This document shows, in pieces, positions 7,946 through 14,849 of a stretch of DNA of 14,849 bases. The notes under the pieces were generated by a model, which saw only the letters and a list, made by a program, of their open reading frames with translations, was not told the DNA's origin and did not search any database. Made by a program: the position numbers and the translations under genes. The stretch's first letter is position 1; each line of letters opens with the position of its first letter. Location of the stretch: positions 1-14,849 of the forward strand of contig JALCCG010000398.1 of NCBI GenBank assembly GCA_023212695.1. The letters run 5' to 3'. The DNA is from Sporisorium sorghi. Its lineage: Eukaryota > Basidiomycota > Ustilaginomycetes > Ustilaginales > Ustilaginaceae.

Positions 7946-9523
7946 TCAGTGGCTGGAAGGAGGGTTGTAGATGATCTTTCGGCTCTTGATGCCGGCCCAC
8001 TTGAAGCGCTTGACCCAGATGGACAGAGCGGTCAATGACGACAGAATAATGACGGCCTGCATGCCCATCTTCTTCCTCTGGTCGTGCTCTGGCTCGGCGC
8101 AGAAGTGGAGGAAGGTGACGACGTCCTTGGCCATCTGCGAGGTGGTGGCGGGCGTGCCGTCCTCGTAGTCGACGAGGCCGTCGTAGAGCACACGCGCCAT
8201 GGCGATCTGGGTGCCGGGGAAGTACGAGTTGTAGTTGAGGCCGTCCTGCACCTTGACGCCGGCGGGAGGGTCCGTGTAGCCGGTGAGCAGCGCAAAGATG
8301 TAGTCGGCACCGCCGTGACGCGCCTTGACCATCAGGCTGAGATCGGGGGGCAGCGCACCGGCGTTGGCAGCACGCGCAGCCTCGTCGTTGGCGTAGGGAC
8401 GCGGCATGTAGTCGGCGAGCTTGCCGGGACGCTGGAACATGGAGCCCTCGTCATCGGGACCGTCGTCGTACTCGACCTCCTCGGCCATGGCCTTGACCTC
8501 GTCGACGGTGTGCGACGAACCGACCAGGTTGCGCCAAGCGATGCGGTCGAGCGAGTGGCACGACGAGCACACCTCGCGGTAGACCTGGTATCCACGTCGG
8601 ATCGAGGCGTGGTCGAAGGTCTCAAAGACACCCGAGTGAGACCAGGGGTACTTGGGTGGGTGGAGACCCTCGTCGGCCATGTTGGCGCTGGCGGTGTCCA
8701 AGAAGGGGAGGGTTCCGTAGAGGTGGTTGTACCATGCGATGGAGCCGGCGGCGGCGGCGGTGGCGGCGATGGCGGCGATGGCGGACGATCGCGAGGTGAG
8801 CAACGACTGCGAAGCGTTGGTGCCGGCCTGTGCCGAGGCATTTCGGACCTGCGAGATGTAGATGAAGGCAAGTCAATGTGAGAAAGAGGGTCAGCACAGG
8901 TGTTGGTGTTGATTCAGAGTTGCCGTTGCCATGCCGCGGTTGCCACAGGGTCCATCATGTTAGGAGCGCCATGCTGTGCCAATCTGCAGCGTCGTAGCGT
9001 CGAGCTGCGGTGGTTGGAAAGGACCTCGAACGGGCCTTGGGCTCGCTAAACGAACGACTTTTGTGAAAGCCGTGGCGGCGATGTTGTGTGATGTTGATTA
9101 CGACTCCGATGCGGCTGGAACAGATGGTTGGAGCGGGATGCGAATGGGACGCAAATGGTCTGTAGAGGCAGCCGTTGCTTAGGCTGTGTAACGGTTCTAG
9201 AGACATTGCTGGAGAGTGCGCGCGGGAGGCAGAGGTGTCTTGCAAGTAGGTGCATCAAGCTGCTGCAAAGCTGTCGAGGCTGCAATGACCAAGGCGATCC
9301 GGATGTTGGCTCTGAAGGTCGATGCGATGCAAGTGGGAGTACGTGCTGCCCTTGTCGTACTGCTGGTGGTTGAAAGCATGCATATGCATTTGGCAGGATG
9401 ACGGCTTGCATGAAAGGACGTGCGGCATGGCAAGGATGCGTTCTACAAAATACCTACCGAAGCGGCCGAGCCGTTGACGGCGGCGCGGAATGCGGTGCGC
9501 GCGCTGTTGAACAGGATCGCCAT
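7946..9523 (-). CDS. CYT1: Cytochrome c1, complex III haem protein
   Basis: This is the haem-c subunit of the mitochondrial cytochrome bc1 complex. It passes electrons from the Rieske protein to cytochrome c at the inner membrane, facing the intermembrane space. The CDS joins 9523..9458 and 8848..7946, giving 322 residues. Exon 1 encodes MAILFNSARTAFRAAVNGSA, a basic, Ser/Ala-rich matrix-targeting segment. Exon 2 adds the hydrophobic sorting part (AIAAIAATAAAAGSIAW), and the mature protein probably begins near residue 78. Haem attachment is CSSCH at 116-120; the axial Met is in IAMARVL (Met239). YMPRPYANDEAARAANAGA and EDGTPATTSQMAKDVVTFL are family signatures. A C-terminal anchor (about 286-304) precedes VKRFKWAGIKSRK, which faces the matrix. 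The apparent start at 8803 is a TTG inside exon 2 and is not used. Confidence 0.96.
8849..9457 (-). other. CYT1 intron (609 nt) inside the presequence
   Basis: The donor is TCG^GTAGGT and the acceptor CTCGCAG^GTC, in phase 0. A CTGAC branch match has its A at 8891, 42 nt from the acceptor. The intron separates the matrix-targeting half from the sorting half of the bipartite signal. Confidence 0.92.
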
Positions 9524-10391
9524 GGTGATGGATGGATGGCAAGCCAGTCGGGAAAAGGAGGTAGGGGATGTAGGAGGATAGGGGTGAAAAGGTGGAAAGC
9601 GGTGAAAGCGATCGCGATTGGAAGAGATATTACATTCAGGCTCGACGGACCCGCTCGCCGCTTCTCCCTGTGCGCGAGTGTGTTGAGTGTGATCGGGCTG
9701 GCTGACTGGCTCACTATTTCCAAGCAAGCCGCGCTCCTTGAGGCTCATTCCGAAGCCTTTCCTTTCTCGCTCTTGGTCGCGCCACGTTATTCCGACTTGC
9801 CTTGCTTCTCTCTGAGGCTCAAGCGGTAAGATTCGCATTTGTGCCGGTCTGCAACCGCGATTTTTCCTCAATTTACTGTACAACTCGCAGCAATCCGGCT
9901 CGAGCTTTCCAGACAGACCCCCAATTTTATTTTATTTTTATTTTATTTTATTTTTTTTTGCCGTTGCAGACCCGCACAAATTCAAAACTCGTCAAATAGA
10001 AAAAGAAAAAAAAAAAAAATGGGGAGAGAATACAAATTGAGCAAAAAAAGAAAAAAGAAAAGGATCGCGCGCTTTCGTCGCCTTGTGCAGTTGGCTGGAT
10101 TTGTAATCGACCTTCTCGACTGCCACACAGAACACACTCAACAGCGCGTCAAACCCTCGTCTTAGCCAATCAGGGTCTTTCGAATTCACCCGAGACTGGC
10201 TCTTTTTCCGCACGAGATAGAGAAGCCAACCTCTCTCTCAGGCGTGTTCCTTTGCCATGCTCACATCGCGTTGATGCCGATGCTTCTGACAAAGCAAACG
10301 CAAGCAAGATGGGTCAGACATGCATGTCATTTGCTAGAACTGACAGAAATTTGTGGAACAAGAGCATCAATCGCCTGCCTCCCCCCCCTCT
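9524..10391. promoter_or_regulatory. CYT1 upstream region and MUS81 3' flank
   Basis: These 868 nt lie between the CYT1 ATG and the MUS81 stop, both on the minus strand. A CCAAT box sits at 10166-10170 in the context AGCCAATCAGGG, close to the NF-Y/HAP consensus; HAP control of respiratory genes is established in yeasts. T-rich sequence at about 9926-9958 (A-rich on the CYT1 sense strand) and A-rich sequence at about 9999-10058 could be nucleosome-poor promoter DNA. I see no gene in the interval. Confidence 0.45.
10166..10170 (+). promoter_or_regulatory. CCAAT box
   Basis: CCAAT in an extended NF-Y/HAP-like context (AGCCAATCAGGG), about 640 bp upstream of the CYT1 ATG. It works in either orientation in known promoters. 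The assignment to CYT1 is an inference; a lone CCAAT is weak evidence, but the flanks match well. Confidence 0.35.
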
Positions 10392-12513
10392 TCACTCGGC
10401 TGCATAGCGAGGCGTCAGCAACACTTCGGCCACCTTGCGACTCAGCGCGGGACCGATCTTCTTGCGCTGATCCATAGCCTCCGTGAACGTCGACAGCATC
10501 GTCTCTGCCTCCTTGGCATCGTCCGTCGTCTCCTGATACGCATCAGTGAGCTCCCGCAGCGTGCTGTACATGGTCAGCACCTCGCGCACTTTTTCGCCAC
10601 TCATGCCTTTGATGCACAGGAGCATCTTGCCAAAGATCTCCTTGCAAGTGAGGCCTCGGCTCTTGCTGTTGAGCGCCTGGAATGCTTCGAACGAGGTGAG
10701 AAGGGATGCTGAAGGTGACTTGCGTTGCAACTCTTCTCGAGTCTCGAGGAAGCTGGAGCGCGAGATGACAGCGCTGGGGATCACCGAAAGGTCTTGGCCC
10801 TGGCATTGGTTGCAGAAAGCGTCGCGGCGGAAGCGAATCGGGAAGAGCGATGGAATGGTCAGCTATTGGCGAAATAGATCGTCGTGGCGAAGATTTGCGC
10901 GTGCGTACCTCGTAGATCCTGCGGATCATGCCGTCCATGGACGCAAGATAGTCGATGCTCGCGACAAGTCCAGACGTGCGTTCGACGAAAAAGCCATCCA
11001 CCACCTGCGAGCTACTTAGCGCCGTCTGGATCCGTGGTCCGAACTTGCGCATCTGATTCTCCACGTCGTAGTCTTCGATCAGATACAGCACTTTGGTCAG
11101 ACCCGACGACGACAGGCGGAACTGTAATCAAGCAAGCAGGCAAAGGTCCACGTGAGCGATCGAGGTCAGCGTTCCACGACACTTGGCTAGATACTTCTGC
11201 AGTCAATGTTGACGTACCTTCTGGTCTCTCCATCGTCCGTCGAGGATCGAGCTGGTGAGATCGTCGAGCCTCTTTCTCTCGACAATGTGATCGAGCACCA
11301 CCTCGTCCGCCTCGAGTCCCGTAGGCTGCTTTCTGCGTGCGATCCACACAGCATCGCCCACCTCCAATGCCCTCGTCTCGGTGTCGACGCCGCGTTCCAG
11401 AAGAAGCGTTGCGATGGGTTCCTTCTCCTGTCGTCTGCCAGCTCGGTGTCGTTCGCGATTGTCGACCACCAGGTGGATCGTATAGCTTCCTGCCTTGAGC
11501 ACCTCGGGCTGGTAGTTCAGAACACGGGCTTTCAGTGATTCCTCTTGCTCATCCTCGGACCAGTCTTGCTCCAGATCCGAGGCATCCTCGCCTCTCCCAC
11601 CGTCGGTAGCAGCAGCCACGGCAGACTGCTCCACACCTGCATCTCTGGCTAGCGTCTCTGCTACCGTCGCACCCTCGTCGCTCAAGCTGTATCGAGCCGG
11701 ATTGCCCGACTGCAGCACATAGCCCTTGGCGATGAGCGTCTTGATGCTTGTCCAGCCAGTGTAGAAGGATCGTGAGCCTCCGCCGCCTCCGGACGTGCCG
11801 TACTGGCTGGACAGAGGAACTGCGGCCGATGCACGAGACGAGGATCCGCCGATCTCGTACTCTGTATCCGAGTAAGGTCGCGCCGCGTTGATGAGCTGCG
11901 TCTTTGATACTCTCTCCTCTCGCGAGGAACTGCTGGCCCTGGTGAGGATGTACAGACCCACGAGGAGGCCGTACGCGCCCGAACGATGCTGCGGAACGTA
12001 GGCTCTCTTCTTGGTCACGCGTTCCGAAGTGCCTGCACTCTTTCTTTTGCCTGCAGCTCCTACGTCTACGTCTTGGTCGGCACCTGCTGATTCCGCTGCT
12101 TCGCCATCAGCACGAGGTGCTCCGAGTGTCTGCTTGGAAGATGAGGCTTGGCGGGAGGCTGCAAAGGCAGCGAAGTAAACTTTTCGTGTCAGTCAGTCAC
12201 CCCTTGCTTCACCATGCTGCTCGAGCAAGACAGGTCAATACTCACGCCGCTCTGGCATCGTCTGTCGATTGTCTTGACACCATCTCTGCAGTTCCTGCTC
12301 GAGCTTGTTTGCGATCGTAGGCCCGATGCCCGACAGCTGTGTGGTTTGGCACGGGTGCTGGAACTCGATGGGACAGGCAGCAAGCGACCGGTGCGCTTTG
12401 CGATACGTGCGTGCGACCTTGGAGCCTTTGGCCTGAGCTTCTTCGGTCCAAGCGGCGAGAAAGGTGAGCCACAGCGTGTTGCCGCCCACCGTGCTGTTGG
12501 TGTCGGCGCTCAT
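10392..12513 (-). CDS. MUS81: MUS81 structure-specific endonuclease catalytic subunit
   Basis: This is a nuclear XPF-family nuclease that, with its EME1/MMS4 partner, cleaves 3' flaps, replication forks and Holliday-type junctions. The CDS joins 12513..12246, 12158..11218, 11121..10909 and 10799..10392, giving 609 residues. The N-terminal helix-hairpin-helix region (1-89) has RTYRKAHRSLAACPI and LSGIGPTIANKLEQEL. A linker and winged-helix region follow (about 137-250: AYGLLVGLYILTRA, GYVLQSGNPARYSLSDEG). The nuclease domain has VVDNRE (320-325), GDAVWIARRK (357-366) and ERKRLDD (383-389), so the family motif GD...ERKxxxD is intact, and LIEDYD follows at 417-422. The C-terminal HhH2 has IKGMSGEKVREVL (about 537-549) and GPALSRKVAEVLL. 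The start fits homologues beginning shortly before the HhH domain. No partner gene is nearby. Confidence 0.96.
10800..10908 (-). other. MUS81 intron 3 (109 nt)
   Basis: The donor is GAG^GTACGC and the acceptor TGCCAG^GGC, in phase 0. A GCTGAC branch match has its A at 10859; the acceptor used is the first AG after it. It joins RRIYE to GQDLSVIPSAV. Confidence 0.85.
11122..11217 (-). other. MUS81 intron 2 (96 nt)
   Basis: The donor is AAG^GTACGT and the acceptor TTACAG^TTC, in phase 0. A GCTGAC branch match has its A at 11166. Splicing restores the conserved MUS81 run RWRDQK-FRLSSSGLTKVLYL. Confidence 0.93.
12159..12245 (-). other. MUS81 intron 1 (87 nt)
   Basis: The donor is C^GTGAGT and the acceptor TTTGCAG^CC, in phase 1. 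Overlapping CTGACTGAC provides two branch candidates (A at 12193 or 12189), 30-34 nt from the acceptor. It lies in the linker after the N-terminal HhH domain, where conservation is low, so the frame rather than homology supports the junction. Confidence 0.85.
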
Positions 12514-12724
12514 CCCGAGACTTGTGGAATGTACGTGCAGCGTCGTCGGATGCTGCGACGCGACAGCTCGGCTGCGGAGCGATGCTGATGACCGAGTAGA
12601 ATGATCGAGGCTTTCAGATGTGCGTCATGGTGCGAGTCACTGAGTTCGTCGGTGGGTCTGTCGACTGCGCCTCGTTCATCTTTGCATGTCGATTCGGAAC
12701 GCGGCTGTTGGTGTGGAGACCAAC

Positions 12725-12758
<34 letters not shown>

Positions 12759-13301
12759 CCTCTGTGGCCACATGCAGCTGCACCACCGCGTGACGGTGTG
12801 AAGCGTAACGCTCAAGTCAAGTCACGTCTTGGTGAGCGCGTCACGCGGTGGCCGACAATAACCGGTCCTCCTTTTTTCGACCTCTTTTTCAAAAACAATT
12901 TTGTGCGAACCTTCCATGGAACGGTTCATGTTGCGACCAGCTTGGATGCCGTAACCCGTCATCGCCGGCGGTGCAGGTCCACGTCCTATCGCGAAGCACC
13001 GAACCTGACCAACCACGCTAGGATATAGTAAGTAGCGGCTCACCGCAATCAAAGGGATCATGATAGGTCGTGCCGTGACTCTGCCTATGGCGGAAGACGG
13101 AAGGACGACCAGTCGCAACCGTATAACGAGCTCAATTTCCAGCAGAGCACTTGCCAACTGCAGCGTAGACCGATGTCAACCAAGGGACTGACTGACTTCG
13201 ACGCAAAAGAGCAAACTTTCCGCAAACGCCCAAAGATGATTGCGAGAGAGAAAAGATACAAGTACAAATGCTGGAGGAATACAGAGCAGCGCAGAGAGAG
13301 A
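12514..13301. other. MUS81 upstream region and SF3B4 3' flank
   Basis: These 788 nt between two minus-strand genes hold the MUS81 promoter and the SF3B4 3' UTR. The main landmark is a 32-nt pure T run at 12727-12758, about 215-245 bp upstream of the MUS81 ATG. A minus-strand open frame at 12822-13157 (111 codons) shows no motif I recognise. I support no gene here. Confidence 0.55.
12727..12758. repeat. T32 homopolymer
   Basis: Thirty-two uninterrupted T residues upstream of MUS81 (poly-A on the MUS81 sense strand). Long poly(dA:dT) tracts disfavour nucleosomes in fungal promoters; whether this one functions is not shown. Run length may be inaccurate in the assembly. Confidence 0.9.
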
Positions 13302-14168
13302 CTACTGTGGGTACTGAGGGTAGGAAGGTGGCGCGCCAGGGTTCATGTGGATCGGAGGCGGATTCGGTGGGTATGCGTTCGCTGGCGGTTGCGGTTGCGG
13401 TGGCACTGCGCCTTGAGGATATGCTGCGGATGCTGGAGGATGCTGTGGTGGTTGAGCACAAGCATTCCAAGCCGTTGCTGCAGGGTTGATTCCATTGCCG
13501 ATGGGACGCGGTGGTGCACCCGGTTGCTGGAGTGGATATGGCTGTGTAGGCAGAGCATTGTTCTTTCGAGCCTGAGCAGCGAGCAGCCTCTCTGCAGCGG
13601 TGCCGTGCCTCTCGCCGTTCTTGCTGTCCTTCTTGATGGCATAGTCGACGGTGATGGTTTTGTTCAACAGGAACTGTCCGTTGAGCGCCTCAATCGCGGC
13701 ATCGGCAGCCTCGAAGCTGTCGAACGAGACAAATGCAAAGCCCTTCGGTTCTCCAGTCGCAGGATCTCTTGCGACCTTAGGCAAACCCAGAATACCACCG
13801 AACGCCGAGAAGGTCTCGTAGAGCAGACGCTCGTCCACCGCTGCATCGAGACTGCCGACAAAGAGGTTGGCGCCAATGTCGATCTGCTTGCGATCGTTGG
13901 ACGCCTTGTTGACGCGGATGGGCTTGCCGTAGAGCTTGAGGCCGTTCATGACCTTGCACGCGTAGTCGGCGTCCTGTTCAGTTTGAAACTCGGCAAAGGC
14001 GTATCCCTGGTGCGTCTGGGTGATGCGGTCCTTGGGGAGGTGGAGGTTGACGAGCGGACCGGCTTGGATCATGAGCTCCCACACGATGGCGTCGGTGGCG
14101 CGATCGTCGATGTTGCCGATATAGCATGTCGCATCCTGGTTGCGATCTAGCTCGGGTGGGCGCGACAT
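13302..14168 (-). CDS. HSH49: Splicing factor 3b subunit 4 (SF3b49/Hsh49-like)
   Basis: This is a U2 snRNP SF3b-complex protein that contacts pre-mRNA near the branch site and binds the SF3B2/Cus1 subunit. The single uninterrupted exon gives 288 residues, between yeast Hsh49 (213) and human SF3B4 (424). The start MSRPPELDRNQDATCYIGNI matches the family N-terminus (ERNQDATVYVGG in human). RRM1 (about 13-91) has RNP2 CYIGNI and RNP1 QGYAFAEF, then KLYGKPIRVNKAS. RRM2 (about 100-178) has RNP2 LFVGSL, LLYETFSAFG, and RNP1 KGFAFVSF. The signature GERHGTAAERLLAAQ follows, then a Pro/Gln/Ala-rich tail (about 205-288). An in-frame upstream ATG at 14306 would add 46 unconserved residues and is rejected. 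Codon bias is weaker than in the ribosomal genes. Confidence 0.95.
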   Translation of the reverse strand: MSRPPELDRNQDATCYIGNIDDRATDAIVWELMIQAGPLVNLHLPKDRITQTHQGYAFAEFQTEQDADYACKVMNGLKLYGKPIRVNKASNDRKQIDIGANLFVGSLDAAVDERLLYETFSAFGGILGLPKVARDPATGEPKGFAFVSFDSFEAADAAIEALNGQFLLNKTITVDYAIKKDSKNGERHGTAAERLLAAQARKNNALPTQPYPLQQPGAPPRPIGNGINPAATAWNACAQPPQHPPASAAYPQGAVPPQPQPPANAYPPNPPPIHMNPGAPPSYPQYPQ

Positions 14169-14849
14169 GGTGTGTTGTCGGCCAAAGGGGAAACTGATGC
14201 GACAAGATGAGGTGGACAGAGAGAGGTGGAGAAAGCAAAGCGAAGCAAAGCGCAGCAAAAGCGCAGCAAAGGCAATCCAAAGCGTCCTTCTCATCCATCC
14301 ATCCAAGCTCGGAACACGGAGATAACCGCTCGAGAAAATTACGAAAGCTGAGCAATGATCGGTCTAACAAACACGATTTTTTCCGACACGGCTTTCTATT
14401 CTTCGTTGCCAAGCAGCCGCAAAAGCGTTCAAAATTTCTTGCGACGGCTTTGCTTGACGTGGGGGAAAGCTGCAGCTGCTGCAAAGCCTCAAAACTTTGC
14501 GGGCTCGCTCTCCTCTTGAGTCTAAAATCGAAAAAAAAAAAAAAAAAATCACACTTCGAGCTCGGGGTCAAAGCCGGCCAAAAAAAAAAAAAAAAACCTT
14601 CAAAGCCGAGGAGCGGATAATCGTTTCAACGACCGCGGCAATGGAACACGAAGCGAACCCGTCCTCTCTTGCGTTAACGTGTATCACGTAGATGTGGAAT
14701 TCACATAGGTGTGGAACTGACTGGCTCTGAGGGCTGTTGGATTTTCGCATTTTTGGATGGCCCTCAGGGCCAGTGGATTTTCACAATTTTGGAATTTTCA
14801 GGCAGCAGCTCCACTATATTTCTCTGACATGGAGAAATTTTCCTCAACA
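14169..14849. other. SF3B4 upstream region and right edge
   Basis: This holds the presumed SF3B4 promoter. Landmarks are A18 at 14531-14548, A17 at 14580-14596, and AT-richer repetitive sequence from about 14690 to the end. I see no coding sequence with recognisable similarity. Confidence 0.5.
14722..14793. repeat. 36-bp tandem duplication with palindrome
   Basis: Two adjacent 36-nt units (14722-14757 and 14758-14793) share the frame TGGCYCTSAGGGCY, then TGGATTTTC, then TTTTGGA, with about six differences. The second unit opens with the perfect 7-1-7 inverted repeat TGGCCCTCAGGGCCA (14758-14772). The context is AT-richer than the genes to the left, suggesting the edge of a repeat or element that continues outside the window. 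Confidence 0.75.

Noticed and set aside
8084..8881. 265-codon plus-strand frame opposite CYT1
   Set aside because: Val/Gly/Asp-rich shadow of the cytochrome c1 coding strand.
12822..13157. 111-codon minus-strand frame upstream of MUS81
   Set aside because: I recognise no family; a possible 39-nt intron within it is shorter than any intron here. Left unannotated, though a transcript there would reopen the question.
13173..14150. 325-codon plus-strand frame opposite SF3B4
   Set aside because: The SF3B4 frame has both RRMs intact; the antisense frame is low-complexity Arg/Trp/Cys-rich and without motifs.
14169..14306. 46-residue N-terminal extension of SF3B4
   Set aside because: The frame is open, but homologues start just before RNQDAT; the extension is hydrophobic and unconserved, probably promoter or 5' UTR.
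1..14849. tRNA, rRNA, CRISPR or prokaryotic operon features
   Set aside because: No tRNA B-box context, rRNA sequence or spaced direct-repeat array was seen; the genes and introns are eukaryotic nuclear.

Overview
The window is nuclear DNA from a filamentous or yeast-like fungus, most likely a basidiomycete of the smut lineage (Ustilaginomycotina). This rests on GC-rich, C-ending codons in the highly expressed genes, spliceosomal introns with CTGAC-type branch points, kilobase-scale intergenic spaces rich in microsatellites, and protein sequences of fungal type. The genus is an inference.

The left half (about 280-6835) holds four cytosolic ribosomal protein genes in two head-to-head pairs: RPL15/eL15 (-) with RPL5/uL18 (+), then RPS15/uS19 (-) with RPP2/acidic P2 (+). 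RPL5 and RPS15 converge between the pairs. Reconstructing the splicing places an intron within 5 nt of the start codon in every one of the four. In RPL15 the acceptor abuts the ATG; in RPL5 the donor directly follows the ATG; in RPS15 the ATG itself is split AT^G; in RPP2 the acceptor lies 5 nt upstream. Both divergent promoter regions carry repeats of the heptamer AAATTCA. This shared architecture is the most interesting signal in the window.

The right half (about 7946-14168) holds three leftward genes: CYT1 (cytochrome c1, respiratory complex III, two exons), MUS81 (catalytic subunit of the structure-specific endonuclease, four exons) and the SF3b subunit SF3B4/HSH49 (two RRMs, no intron). 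All seven genes look intact, and all key motifs are present.

The intervals 3315-4047, 6836-7945, 9524-10391, 12514-13301 and 14169-14849 contain no recognisable gene; they hold UTRs, promoters and simple repeats. Two stretches look technically suspicious: a 60-nt pure G run at the left edge (18-77) and a C-homopolymer block (6275-6483) directly before the RPP2 start. Both could be assembly or base-calling artefacts. The right edge has a 36-bp tandem duplication with a perfect small palindrome.
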